A stretch of DNA of 64,000 nt. Source: Marisediminitalea oceani (GTDB taxonomy: Bacteria > Pseudomonadota > Gammaproteobacteria > Enterobacterales > Alteromonadaceae). Shown in pieces: positions 1 through 7,918 of the stretch. The DNA is taken from contig NZ_RCUA01000007.1 of the NCBI RefSeq assembly GCF_003731635.1, positions 124-64,123 of the forward strand. Direction: 5' to 3'. The notes below the pieces were generated by a model that saw only the letters and a list, made by a program, of their open reading frames with translations, had not been told where the DNA came from and searched no databases. The number at the start of each line of letters is the position of its first letter. Position 1 is the first letter of the stretch. The translations under genes and the position numbers were made by a program.

Positions 1-40
1 TTATGGAGGTCCCGGACAAGCCCTTCGGACTTTCCGGGAC
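1..40. repeat. REP-like palindromic repeat, copy 1
   Basis: The first 40 bases nearly match 141-180 (three substitutions). Each copy folds on itself: GTCCCGGA pairs with TCCGGGAC, and an inner AAGYCC/GGACTT arm sits around a three-base tip. The first base of the window may cut the element, so more copies could lie to the left. This is the form of an intergenic REP-type element; the family is not named here. Confidence 0.6.
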
Positions 41-60
41 GACGGGAATTTGAACCTGTC

Positions 61-92
61 ATCCCGTAAGTTTCGGAGAAACTATCCGGGAT
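61..92. repeat. Related palindrome between the two REP-like copies
   Basis: ATCCCG (61-66) pairs with CGGGAT (87-92), and inside it AGTTTC (69-74) pairs with GAAACT (78-83). The nested two-arm form and the CCCGG-rich outer arm resemble the flanking copies at 1-40 and 141-180, but the inner arm sequence differs. Confidence 0.5.
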
Positions 93-140
93 CTCCTCGC
101 TATTCCTGTGTGTTGTGACGGTAAATGAGTAGCCAGACTG

Positions 141-180
141 TTATGGAGGTCCCGGATAAGTCCTTTGGACTTTCCGGGAC
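141..180. repeat. REP-like palindromic repeat, copy 2
   Basis: Direct repeat of 1-40, ending immediately before the terminator-like hairpin of the succinate-semialdehyde dehydrogenase gene. Differences between the copies fall at paired positions in the inner arm (AAGTCC here, AAGCCC in copy 1). Confidence 0.6.
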
Positions 181-208
181 AATTAAACAGGCTCAGGCCT
201 GTTTAATT
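181..208 (-). terminator. Hairpin at the 3' end of gabD
   Basis: A perfect 12-bp inverted repeat, AATTAAACAGGC and GCCTGTTTAATT, with a four-base loop. The gabD stop codon lies in the loop, so the last codons form one arm of the stem. It has no long T-run, so its role as an intrinsic terminator is likely rather than certain. Confidence 0.55.
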
Positions 209-1644
209 GCATAACACTGATATTTCATTTCCAGGTATTCTTCGATTCCTGCATGGGCGCCTTCGCGGCCCAGGCCGCTGGCTTTAACACCACCGAAGGG
301 GGCGTTTGCCGCCGAGATGGCACCGGTGTTAACCCCTACCATGCCGGATTCTATGGCGTCTACCACGCGCTGGGCACGGTGCAGGTCGTCGCTGAAGAAA
401 TAAGCTGCCAGTCCAAACGGCGTATCGTTGGCGTATTCGATCACTTCTTCTTCCGTATCGAAAGGAATAATGGGTACCAGCGGGCCGAAGGTTTCCTCGC
501 AGGTGCACTGCGCCGTCGGCGGCACATTGGTTAGCACCGTTGGGGTATACCAGTTGTCGCCGTTTGGCAGGCGTTTGCCTCCGGTCAGCAGTGTTGCACC
601 GTTGCTGAGTGCGTTGTCCACGTGCTCGGTCACCTTGTCGGCACCGGCTGCGTCAATCAGTGGGCCAATATCCACACCATCGTCGAGGCCGTTACCTACT
701 TTGAGTGCTTCTACTTTTTTGACCAGTTTGGTTTGAAACTCTTCTAACACGCTGCGCTGCACATAGACCCGGTTGGGTGATATACAGGTTTGCCCGGCGT
801 TACGGAACTTGCCTTTCATGAGGCCATCCACGGCAAGGTCGATATCGGCGTCCTCGAAGACGATAAAGGGAGCATTACCACCGAGTTCCAGTGACAGCTT
901 TTTCACATCGGGCGCGCATTTTTTCATTAACTGCGAGCCAATTTCGGTAGAACCGGTAAACGTAAGTTTGCGTACCGTGCTGTTCTCACACAGCGCATCG
1001 CCGATAACACTGGCCTTGCCGGTAATTACCTGAATTACGCCCTTTGGAATGCCAGCCTGAATGGCCAGTTCGCCCAGGGCCAAAGCCGTAAGAGGCGTCT
1101 GGCTGGCCGGTTTGACTATGATAGTACAGCCGGCCGCCAGAGCTGGCGCTACTTTACGGGTAATCATTGCCGCGGGGAAGTTCCACGGCGTAATGGCTGC
1201 ACACACGCCTACCGGATCGCGGGAAACCCGAATTTGCGTGTCGGGTGTACCGGCCGGCAAAATTTCACCGTTAATGCGCATGGCTTCTTCGGCAAACCAT
1301 TTAACATAGCTGGCGGCATAGGCAATTTCGCCTTTTGCCTCGGCCAGCGGCTTGCCTTGTTCTGTGGTCATGATAGTGGCCAGCTCGTCGGTGTGCTCCA
1401 CCATGAGCTCGTACCATTTGCGGACCAGCTCGCCACGCTCAGCGGGTGTTTTTTTGCGCCACAGCTTGAAGGCATCGTTGGCTGCCGTTACAGCCTGATT
1501 AACCGCATCAGCGTCCAGCTGTGGAATGGTTGCTATCACTTCTCCCGTGGCCGGGTTGTCCACTTCCAGACTGTCTGATGTCGTCACCCATTCTCCGTTG
1601 ATCAGGCAGGCTTGTTTAAAGATGTCGATATCATTCAGTGTCAT
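193..1644 (-). CDS. gabD: NAD(P)-dependent succinate-semialdehyde dehydrogenase
   Basis: A 483-residue class I aldehyde dehydrogenase, the usual length for GabD. It oxidises succinate semialdehyde to succinate, the last step of GABA breakdown, in the cytoplasm. Visible motifs are the PWNFP segment and KPA of the cofactor site, the FTGST nucleotide-binding turn, the general-base glutamate in LELGG, and the catalytic cysteine in NAGQTC. No GABA aminotransferase lies beside it; the next gene (GFA family) is on the same strand 80 bp upstream. Family-level specificity is inferred from overall similarity to GabD rather than from a unique residue, so a related semialdehyde substrate cannot be excluded. 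Confidence 0.88.
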   Translation of the reverse strand: MTLNDIDIFKQACLINGEWVTTSDSLEVDNPATGEVIATIPQLDADAVNQAVTAANDAFKLWRKKTPAERGELVRKWYELMVEHTDELATIMTTEQGKPLAEAKGEIAYAASYVKWFAEEAMRINGEILPAGTPDTQIRVSRDPVGVCAAITPWNFPAAMITRKVAPALAAGCTIIVKPASQTPLTALALGELAIQAGIPKGVIQVITGKASVIGDALCENSTVRKLTFTGSTEIGSQLMKKCAPDVKKLSLELGGNAPFIVFEDADIDLAVDGLMKGKFRNAGQTCISPNRVYVQRSVLEEFQTKLVKKVEALKVGNGLDDGVDIGPLIDAAGADKVTEHVDNALSNGATLLTGGKRLPNGDNWYTPTVLTNVPPTAQCTCEETFGPLVPIIPFDTEEEVIEYANDTPFGLAAYFFSDDLHRAQRVVDAIESGMVGVNTGAISAANAPFGGVKASGLGREGAHAGIEEYLEMKYQCYAIKQA

Positions 1645-1724
1645 AAACGGTGTCCATTTTGGTTAAAAATAAGTAATGTCCCGTACTTTGTACTGGTGAC
1701 GGTCGGTACGTAGATCAACTCTGT

Positions 1725-2129
1725 CTATTCTTCAGGGAATTGTTTAAACGAGCGAATACTGGCAAGAGAAGACTCCCAAAGGCACTGACTGGCGGTAAAA
1801 ATATGCGCGTCGGGTTGTTTAGTCGGAGACGAGTTAAGGCTGCCGGCTGGCACTACAGCGGTGAGGCTGTCTGTCATTATATAAGGCAGCGCAGAACCAC
1901 AGGTTGTACAAAAACTTCTGGCGTGTCGGGTTGAAGGAAGCTGGAAATGACGAATATATTCTTTACCCGTGAGCCAGGTAACAGCGTCTGCGTTGATAAA
2001 CAAATTTGCAGCAAATGCAGAGCCGCTATCTTTCTGGCAATGCTGGCAGTGGCAGATAAAAAAGTGGTCAAAATTGTCGGCTACCGTAAAGGTTACCGCT
2101 GTACATAAACAACTGCCTTGTATAGCCAT
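1725..2129 (-). CDS. GFA-family zinc-binding protein
   Basis: A 134-residue protein of the GFA/CENP-V fold. The zinc ligands are clear: CLC near residue 7, CHCQHC near residue 26, and CTTCG near residue 94. Family founders bind glutathione and were linked to formaldehyde handling, but most bacterial members have no proven reaction. An AGGGAGA ribosome site lies five bases before the ATG. It sits between gabD and an exported aminotransferase, all on the minus strand, but the gaps (80 and 120 bp) do not force an operon. Function is unknown beyond the family. Confidence 0.8.
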   Translation of the reverse strand: MAIQGSCLCTAVTFTVADNFDHFFICHCQHCQKDSGSAFAANLFINADAVTWLTGKEYIRHFQLPSTRHARSFCTTCGSALPYIMTDSLTAVVPAGSLNSSPTKQPDAHIFTASQCLWESSLASIRSFKQFPEE

Positions 2130-2207
2130 GCACTTCTCCCTGAAGGGAAATAATAAGGCTAATTAAAGCATATTTTAAGAGGGGCCGGGAGTAACAGGGG
2201 GGAGGTG

Positions 2208-2242
2208 ATACCGACTCTGACCTGGAGGAACAGAGCCGGTAT
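2208..2242 (-). terminator. Terminator-like hairpin after the exported aminotransferase gene
   Basis: ATACCG-a-CTCTG pairs with CAGAG-c-CGGTAT across an 11-base loop, ten bases past the stop codon. The single mismatch in the middle of the stem and the lack of a T-run lower the confidence. Confidence 0.4.
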
Positions 2243-2252
2243 AGCCTGAAAA

Positions 2253-3437
2253 TTAAGCTAAAACGGTTTTCAGAGCGCTTACACAGGCATCAGTTTCGTC
2301 GGGAGTGCCCACGCTGATGCGTGACCACGAGTCATAACCAGGCCAGGTTCTGCCTACCACTTTGACCCCTTGCTCACGCATTTTGGCGGCAAATTGATCG
2401 TGTGGCATACCGGTATCCACGTAAATAAAGTTACCCTGTGGATTTTTCGCGTAAGGACGGCCTAACTCTTCTGCTACGGCAGTTAGCTTGGCGCGCTCGG
2501 TCGCTACGCGCTCACGCATGGTGTTAAGGTTTTCGTGGTCGTCCATGCTTGCCATACCGGCAACCAGACCAAGGTAGTTAACCCCACCCATACGCAGTTT
2601 ACGGCCGATAACCTGAGCCTGTTCGGCAGGCATAATGGCGTAGCCAAGACGTTGACCCGCCATCGCGTGAATCTTTGAGAAGGTACGGCAAATAACCACA
2701 TTGTAACCTTCAGCAGCCAGGCTCGATTGAACATTTCCAGGGTATCCCGCAGACATTTCGATATAAGCTTCATCAATGAATACCTGAGTCTTTTGCGATA
2801 CGCGTTTGGCAAATGCGTTCAGTTTGGCAGGATCCAGCTCGCGGCCTGTTGGGTTATTCGGGTTACAGATATAGACCGCAGTGGTATCTTCGGTAACAGC
2901 CGCTTCAATAGCGTCCAGGTCGAAATCCATGTTGGCATCCAGTGGTACGTAAGTCACATCGGCACCCATAAATTCCGCGCCACGAGGCACGCCTTCGTAG
3001 GTGGCCATTGAGGTAACCAGCTTGCCGCCATTTTGTGTGATCCAGTCGGCATAGCCAAACAGGATTGGGGATGAGCCATTAGTCACTACAATTTGATCCA
3101 CCGAAACGCCTTCTTGTTTGGCAATTTTTTCTTTTAGTACTGACGTGGTGGGATCGGCATAGCGGCACAGGTTATAAAGTTCGCCCTGCATGGCTTCTAC
3201 CGCTTTGGCAGACGGGCCAAAGGCATTTTCGTTCGACGATAATCTGATTAATCCATCATTCAGATTGGGCGTGGCAGACGGAAAGTGTTCAGTCTTCATG
3301 CCCGCTGCGTTGAGTTCTTTAACCCCGGAATCTACGCAGGCGGCCAGGGCTGTTGCACCGGCTCCAAGTCCAACTGCTTTTAACCATTTACGGCGTGAGG
3401 AATCCACTGGTGGCATGTTTTGGATATCAGATTTCAT
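2253..3437 (-). CDS. Tat-exported class I/II PLP aminotransferase (HisC-like)
   Basis: A 394-residue protein with a fold-type I aminotransferase domain like HisC. The N-terminus carries SSRRKWLKAVGLGAG, a twin-arginine signal, followed by ALAAC, a lipobox-like site at about residue 34. Catalytic features follow: the PLP-binding SSPILFGYAD region, NPNNPTG (near residue 193), the D-E-A-Y segment, and the Schiff-base lysine in TFSKIHAMAG with a following GQRLGYA. An exported, folded PLP enzyme fits Tat transport, which carries folded cofactor proteins. The substrate is unknown: it may act on aromatic or histidinol-phosphate-like amines outside the cytoplasm. It is not in a histidine operon. Confidence 0.82.
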   Translation of the reverse strand: MKSDIQNMPPVDSSRRKWLKAVGLGAGATALAACVDSGVKELNAAGMKTEHFPSATPNLNDGLIRLSSNENAFGPSAKAVEAMQGELYNLCRYADPTTSVLKEKIAKQEGVSVDQIVVTNGSSPILFGYADWITQNGGKLVTSMATYEGVPRGAEFMGADVTYVPLDANMDFDLDAIEAAVTEDTTAVYICNPNNPTGRELDPAKLNAFAKRVSQKTQVFIDEAYIEMSAGYPGNVQSSLAAEGYNVVICRTFSKIHAMAGQRLGYAIMPAEQAQVIGRKLRMGGVNYLGLVAGMASMDDHENLNTMRERVATERAKLTAVAEELGRPYAKNPQGNFIYVDTGMPHDQFAAKMREQGVKVVGRTWPGYDSWSRISVGTPDETDACVSALKTVLA

Positions 3438-3742
3438 AGGTCAGGTCACTCTGTCTTCAATATATAAAGTATACGGAGTATCCACATTAAAGGGTATTTG
3501 AGGTTGATGCAATAGGGCGATTTAAAGGCGTAAATCAGGTAGTTGGGTGATCTGAATGGTTTAAGAGATAAACGGGGCGTGAACAAAAAATTGAAAAAGT
3601 GCAGCTGGTGCACCAGTTTTTGCGGTTTCAGGAGTGATTAATCCGGCAAATAACCGGTGACGATGAAACGTACATAAAGCGTTCAGTTGTCGAAAATCAG
3701 GGATAAAAAGCACTGTGGCTCAGGTTTAGCGATAAGTGCCTT
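3438..3742. other. Intergenic region with a 12-bp perfect palindrome
   Basis: About 305 bases between the aminotransferase start and the topoisomerase end hold no credible gene. A perfect palindrome, CTGGTGCACCAG, lies at 3605-3616, followed by a T-run; it could be an operator or a small hairpin. The aminotransferase promoter should lie near 3440-3500, where AT-rich TATAAAG and TATACG boxes are seen, but no clean -35/-10 pair can be fixed by eye. Confidence 0.4.
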
Positions 3743-4795
3743 TTACAGCAGTTTTAGTGTGGCTTGTTCGCAATCAGAATGATCGGATGACAGCCAGTCG
3801 CTATCTTCGTCAAAATTGGGCAGGGAGCTTTTTCTCTCAAAACGCTCGGTCAGGGCGGTGAGTACTTTGGGGTGGATATAGTATTTCTCACACACCGCCG
3901 GGGTATTCCCCAGTGTTTCTGCCACCAGTTTTACCAGCGTAGCATTAAACTTTCGGCGCGGGTGTTCAGCAACCAGCGCTGCAGCTTCATGGGCTTGTTG
4001 TACCGCCAGCCTAGTGCCCGTCCAGGTACGAAAGTCCTTGGCAGAGACAGCTATTTCGGTGAGTGAGTGAAGGTACTCATTGACGTCGTCACTGAGCAAA
4101 TCCTTCCATTGCCCGCCTTGCTTGTAACGTAAAACCGGATAGCCGGGACGGGCTGCGCTATCACAAATCAGCTGTGAGGCGGTAGGGTCGCTAATATCGA
4201 TATGCCGCGTTTTGCCATGCTTGCCGGTAAAGTGAAAGGCAAGTTCCTCGCCTTCCTGTTCCATATGTTTGCGCCGGAGCGTTGTCAGGCCAACCGTACC
4301 ATTTTCCTGCTGATAGGCGCGATTGCCAATGCGAATGCCGGTTCTGTCGAGCAGCATAACTGCCAGTGCGCAGGAGCGCTGTAAATCCCACTTTTCGTGA
4401 TTTAAGTGTTGCACATAGGTCTGGCGGATCTGCGGCAGTACCCGGGCAAACTGTTTCAGACGGGCGAACTTTTCAGCCTGCTGCTGAGCTTCCCACTGCT
4501 GATGATAAATATATTGCTTGCGCTGACGCTGGTCGTAACCAAAAGCCTGCACCTTAGACAGTTCACACAAGCTAATGCGAACATCCTGCCACATAGGGGG
4601 AATGACCAAACCTCTGAAGCGCTTGAGCAACGTTTGTTCGGTAACTTTTTCGTTATCAGTCAGCAAATACTGAAACCCTCGCCCGCGTTTACGCCGGGTT
4701 ACAAGAAAACTCTCACATTCGTGAATTTCTTCACTGGTGGTGGCCACGGCGCAGCAGTATTGCTTCACGCTGACTGGCGTTGTTCGGTTATGCAT
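3743..4795 (-). CDS. DNA topoisomerase IB (poxvirus type)
   Basis: A 350-residue eukaryotic/poxvirus-like type IB topoisomerase that nicks one strand through a 3'-phosphotyrosine and relaxes supercoils without ATP. The active-site set is visible: Arg in LLDRTGIRIGN, Lys in KHGKTRH, Arg in FRTWTGTRLA, and the tyrosine in CEKYYIHP near the C-terminus. An N-terminal domain with GFQYLLTDNE and IPPMWQDV matches bacterial members. An AAGGA site lies a few bases before the ATG. It stands alone between non-coding gaps. Bacterial IB enzymes are accessory, beside the essential type IA and II enzymes. Confidence 0.88.
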   Translation of the reverse strand: MHNRTTPVSVKQYCCAVATTSEEIHECESFLVTRRKRGRGFQYLLTDNEKVTEQTLLKRFRGLVIPPMWQDVRISLCELSKVQAFGYDQRQRKQYIYHQQWEAQQQAEKFARLKQFARVLPQIRQTYVQHLNHEKWDLQRSCALAVMLLDRTGIRIGNRAYQQENGTVGLTTLRRKHMEQEGEELAFHFTGKHGKTRHIDISDPTASQLICDSAARPGYPVLRYKQGGQWKDLLSDDVNEYLHSLTEIAVSAKDFRTWTGTRLAVQQAHEAAALVAEHPRRKFNATLVKLVAETLGNTPAVCEKYYIHPKVLTALTERFERKSSLPNFDEDSDWLSSDHSDCEQATLKLL

Positions 4796-4922
4796 AAGTC
4801 CTTGTGGTCTGGATGGTTGTCCTTAAGCTTGTACGGTCAGACTGTGAAGAGGTTCAGAATTTTATAAAAGGCGGGAAGTATAAGGCAGAGTAGGTGCTTT
4901 CTTACAGTTAGGATCCATAAAT

Positions 4923-4944
4923 CACCCCGGTAATAACCGGAGTG
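4923..4944 (-). terminator. Short hairpin after the outer-membrane protein gene
   Basis: CACCCCGGT and ACCGGAGTG pair with one mismatch around an AATA loop, about 40 bases past the stop codon of the minus-strand OMP gene. There is no clear T-run. Confidence 0.35.
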
Positions 4945-4981
4945 AGAATAGTCGTTGCATTTTTGGGGATCAAGCGGCTGG

Positions 4982-5521
4982 TTAAAAAGTGTAGCTAACA
5001 CCTAATCCGTAGCTGTCGATGTCGGTAGTGTTACTGTTATTTCTTGCCGTGTAGTCAAAAGCTACTCGCCAGTGAGAAGTGAGGGCATAATCTACTCGGG
5101 CTGACCAGGCAAACCCATCTTCGGTTAACTCTTCGTGTGTTTGTGTTTCCGGGTCGACAAGAGTTAAATTTGTTGAAGCATAACCCAGGCCGAGATCAAA
5201 AAGAAAACCTTGTTGTCTGGGTGTCTGAAGGCGAATAAGCACGGCGTGAGAAGAATCCATCTCGGTGTTGATACTGGCTATAGTATCGTCCGATACTGAC
5301 GTCGACGTTTGCGCTTCAATAGCAACACCTTTAAAAAGATAAACTCCAGCGCGCAAACCCATTGTAGCAAATCGCCCGTCGGCGTTAACGGGGTTTAGCG
5401 AAACACTCGTAGCCTGGGCGTCGGCCCCAACATAAAAGTCCAGTTTTTGCGGCGCATTTAGCGCTTCGACACTTGCAGTTAAAGAAGTAAAAACAGCACT
5501 CAGTGCGAGAATACGTTTCAT
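4982..5521 (-). CDS. Small outer-membrane beta-barrel protein
   Basis: A 179-residue protein with a short signal peptide (MKRILALSAVFTSLTASVEA). The mature part alternates polar and hydrophobic residues in strands, for example FYVGADAQATSVSL, MGLRAGVYLF and WRVAFDYTARN, and it ends in YTF, the C-terminal aromatic signature read by the BAM complex. This fits an eight-stranded OmpA-like or OprF-N-like porin-family barrel. An AGGGA site lies five bases before the ATG. There is no peptidoglycan-binding domain. The specific role is unknown. Confidence 0.72.
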   Translation of the reverse strand: MKRILALSAVFTSLTASVEALNAPQKLDFYVGADAQATSVSLNPVNADGRFATMGLRAGVYLFKGVAIEAQTSTSVSDDTIASINTEMDSSHAVLIRLQTPRQQGFLFDLGLGYASTNLTLVDPETQTHEELTEDGFAWSARVDYALTSHWRVAFDYTARNNSNTTDIDSYGLGVSYTF

Positions 5522-5647
5522 TTATATCCCTATGAATCATTGATAAAGAACGCAGCGCAGGCTACCCAAGTAGCAATGGAAAGTAAAATGTTTAATAGTT
5601 GGGCTGTGAGGTGCAGAGGGTAATAAACAATAGGCAGAAAAGGTGTG

Positions 5648-5680
5648 TTACGGGCCGCCTACGCTGGTAAAGGCCCGTAA
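5648..5680 (-). terminator. Terminator after the small cytochrome c gene
   Basis: TTACGGGCC (5648-5656) pairs with GGCCCGTAA (5672-5680), seven bases past the stop codon of the cytochrome gene. Stem is 9 bp with a 15-base loop. Confidence 0.55.
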
Positions 5681-5686
5681 AAGATT

Positions 5687-5995
5687 TTATTTCAATGATG
5701 CAAAGTAAGCGGCAAGATTGGCAATATCTTCATCTGATAGCGGCTTGGCCATCATGCCCATCATGGGATCTTTGCGTACATCAGCACGAAAATCCTTTAA
5801 CTGTTTTTCCAGGTAGGCGGCTTTCTGACCGGCCAGGTTAGGCCACATAGGACTGGGGCTGATCCCCGCCGGACCATGACAGGCGGCACATTGTCCTGAC
5901 AGAGCTTTACCTTTTTCAATATCCGCTGCAGCAACTGAAAAGTTGACGAGCGAAAGAGTAAAGGTCAAAGCGCCAAGTGATACTATTTTTTTCAT
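5687..5995 (-). CDS. Periplasmic class I cytochrome c
   Basis: A 102-residue monohaem cytochrome c of the c4/c553 group. It has a signal peptide ending at AAA near residue 24, a CAACH haem site near residue 36, and methionine axial-ligand candidates in DPMMGMMAKPLSDED. It carries electrons in the periplasm, probably to a terminal oxidase or peroxidase. GGAG lies eight bases before the ATG. It is a single-gene unit with its own terminator. The partner cannot be told from the neighbours, which are an OMP and a heat-shock protein. Confidence 0.85.
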   Translation of the reverse strand: MKKIVSLGALTFTLSLVNFSVAAADIEKGKALSGQCAACHGPAGISPSPMWPNLAGQKAAYLEKQLKDFRADVRKDPMMGMMAKPLSDEDIANLAAYFASLK

Positions 5996-6137
5996 TTTTC
6001 TAACTCCAAAAAAAGCACAATGCTTAAGATTGAGTATCGTACATTTCTTGTAAAAAAAAAGTAAAATAACTGGTGGCGATTTTGACTACACGTACCAGGC
6101 GATGGTGTTAGGAGTATGTGGTATACGCTACATAAAA

Positions 6138-6162
6138 AAGCGGCGCCAAAAAGGCGCCGAAC
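6138..6162 (-). terminator. Rho-independent terminator of the Hsp20 gene
   Basis: CGGCGCC (6141-6147) and GGCGCCG (6153-6159) form a 7-bp GC stem with a five-base loop; on the minus strand it is followed by a run of six T. It lies about 30 bases past the Hsp20 stop codon. Confidence 0.8.
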
Positions 6163-6187
6163 ATGAAAACACAAGGTGAGGGAGGTG

Positions 6188-6631
6188 TTATTCGCTCTCG
6201 AATAAGCGCCCACCTATTTCTATCTTACGTGGCTTCTTAGCTTCTGGGATCACTCTTTCCAGATCAACATGTAATAAGCCGTTTTCCAGGTCGGCCGCGA
6301 GTACCTTTACGTGGTCGCCAAGCTGAAATTTGCGCTCGAAGTTGCGCTCGGAAATACCTTTATGCAGGAACTTCCGCTCTTGTTTATCGGCGTCGCTGTT
6401 TTTAGTGCCAGTGATCGACAAGGTATTGTCTTCTACAACAATATTGATGTCGTCTTTGCTAAAACCGGCAATCGCCATGGTAATTCGGTATTTGTCTTCC
6501 GCCAGTAATTCAATGTTGTACGGCGGGTACGTGCTTTGCTTTTCAGCACGGCTGGCAGCATCAACTAACGATGCAAGGTGATCAGAACCAATGAATGAAC
6601 GGTAAAGTGGAGATAGATCGATAGAACGCAT
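6188..6631 (-). CDS. ibpA: Small heat-shock protein, Hsp20/IbpA family
   Basis: An alpha-crystallin-domain holdase that binds unfolding proteins and hands them to DnaK/ClpB. The start MRSIDLSPLYRS matches the IbpA N-terminus, the core carries YPPYNIELL and AGFSKDDINI, and the end has ERNFERKFQL, the GLL strand motif and ERVIPEAKKPRKIEI, all typical of IbpA/IbpB. Two in-frame ATGs lie at 6637 and 6631. The second is preferred: it stands seven bases after AAAGGA, whereas the first is only one base away and sits inside the predicted thermometer hairpin. Length is then 147 residues. Regulation is probably heat-driven at transcription and translation. Confidence 0.88.
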   Translation of the reverse strand: MRSIDLSPLYRSFIGSDHLASLVDAASRAEKQSTYPPYNIELLAEDKYRITMAIAGFSKDDINIVVEDNTLSITGTKNSDADKQERKFLHKGISERNFERKFQLGDHVKVLAADLENGLLHVDLERVIPEAKKPRKIEIGGRLFESE

Positions 6632-6634
6632 AGT

Positions 6635-6657
6635 CATATCCTTTATTAAGCAATATG
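6635..6657 (-). promoter_or_regulatory. ROSE-like RNA thermometer hairpin over the Hsp20 ribosome site
   Basis: Read on the minus strand, CATATT-G-CTT pairs with AAGGATATG around an AATA loop: nine pairs with one bulged G. The UUGCU facing AGGA is the signature of ROSE elements, in which a bulged G and weak pairs mask the ribosome site and open when warmed. The AAAGGA is fully buried except its first base. Confidence 0.65.
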
Positions 6658-6727
6658 TTTAAAAATTAAATGCCCCGATAATCGGCGGCGGTGTTGTCGG
6701 CCTTACTGTTAAGCACCGACAATTCTA

Positions 6728-6755
6728 AAGTAGGGCCGGGTTAAATTTATTCAAG
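6728..6755 (-). promoter_or_regulatory. Candidate sigma-32 promoter of the Hsp20 gene
   Basis: On the minus strand CTTGAA (6755-6750) is followed after 14 bases by CCCTACTT (6735-6728). The first box is perfect for the heat-shock sigma factor -35 and the second matches CCCCATNT at most places. It would give a leader of roughly 90 bases that holds the thermometer. Confidence 0.45.
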
Positions 6756-6883
6756 GCAAAAATTTAAATTTTTTTCGACCAGTTTGCCAAACCCTACGAG
6801 AAAGGGCCTCACTGCTTCAGGCCAAAGCCTGATAGCATGGTCAGTATTAACCTATCTAAGTCGTTTTGTTTAAGGGATATCAC

Positions 6884-7918
6884 ATGTCTTACCGACCTTT
6901 TACCCGCCAGGTCCAATCGGTTCGCCTGGTCATTGTTGCTGTGCTGCTGGTGATTACCACGGCGTGTCAGAGTACGTCGTCGCCTACTGCCGCTGCTTAC
7001 GGGCCAAAGTTTGCTGAGCATGATCAGGGCTTTACCGCGGTTGTGGTGGCTTATGCACCGGAGATGGAAGGCATTCTGGGGCGCATCGAAGCCGATCCCA
7101 ATGCCAGTATCACGCAAATGGTGACTTACAAGGGGATTAAGTACCGCATTGGTAAATATCATGATGAACCGATTCTGATTTTTGCTACCGGTATGAGCAT
7201 TGCCAATGCGGCGATGAGTATGCAAATGGCGTTTGATTATTTCCCGGTTAAACAGGTGGTGTACATGGGGATTGCCGGGGCAGTGAATCCAGAGTGGCAG
7301 CCCGGTGACGTAATTGTGCCTGAGCGTTGGTATTACCACGACGAAAGCGTGTATGCGAACCCGGAACCGAACAATCCCGGCGAATCAGTGTTACCAGCAT
7401 ATTATGCGCGCTTTATGGCCGAGCAACCGGCTCGTAAAGCGGCTGATCCGCATTATCCAAACTACAAGCCGTTCCATTTTGTGCATCCCGACGAAGTGTT
7501 AATTATCAAAGACGGCATGGATAAACCACAGGATACTGCGTATTTTTCAGCATCGCCCCGTTTATTAAGCGCAGCGAAAAGTGCCATGGCTAAAATGCCG
7601 GCACAAATGATTCTCGGTGAACGCAAAGCGAAGTTAAGCGTTGGTGGTAACGGTGTTACCGGCTCAGTATTTCTCGATAACCGTGAATACCGTAAATGGA
7701 CCCGCGAAGTGTTTAATGCCGAAGTTACTGAAATGGAGTCCACCGCGGTTGGCCAGGTGTGTACGGTTAATGAAGTCGACTGGGTGATTATCCGCGCCAT
7801 CAGCGATCTGGCCGGTGGTCAGGAGGGCGTTAACGTAGAGCATATTTACGATAAAGAAGTTTCGCGGGTGGGCGCTAATGTGTTGTTCGCCGTGATGGAC
7901 GAGCTGGCAGCACAATAA
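6884..7918 (+). CDS. Lipoprotein with nucleoside phosphorylase / MTA-SAH nucleosidase fold
   Basis: A 344-residue protein with a hydrophobic lead and the lipobox VITTAC, then a PNP/UDP phosphorylase-family domain. Family landmarks are FATGMSIANAAMSMQ, VVYMGIAGAVNP with WQPGDVIVPE, and near the end EVTEMESTAVGQVC followed by AISDLAGG, where ME and D match the ribose- and base-binding residues. A secreted or envelope-anchored nucleosidase would act on nucleosides outside the cytoplasm. ATG 6884 follows AAGGGA by six bases and is preferred to a TTG at 6866. The stop overlaps the next start by one base (TAATG), so the two are coupled. Confidence 0.8.
   Translation: MSYRPFTRQVQSVRLVIVAVLLVITTACQSTSSPTAAAYGPKFAEHDQGFTAVVVAYAPEMEGILGRIEADPNASITQMVTYKGIKYRIGKYHDEPILIFATGMSIANAAMSMQMAFDYFPVKQVVYMGIAGAVNPEWQPGDVIVPERWYYHDESVYANPEPNNPGESVLPAYYARFMAEQPARKAADPHYPNYKPFHFVHPDEVLIIKDGMDKPQDTAYFSASPRLLSAAKSAMAKMPAQMILGERKAKLSVGGNGVTGSVFLDNREYRKWTREVFNAEVTEMESTAVGQVCTVNEVDWVIIRAISDLAGGQEGVNVEHIYDKEVSRVGANVLFAVMDELAAQ

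Noticed and set aside
5992-6213. 73-residue minus-strand ORF across the cytochrome/Hsp20 gap
   Set aside because: It crosses the Hsp20 terminator and overlaps both neighbours' ends, with no ribosome site or conserved sequence.
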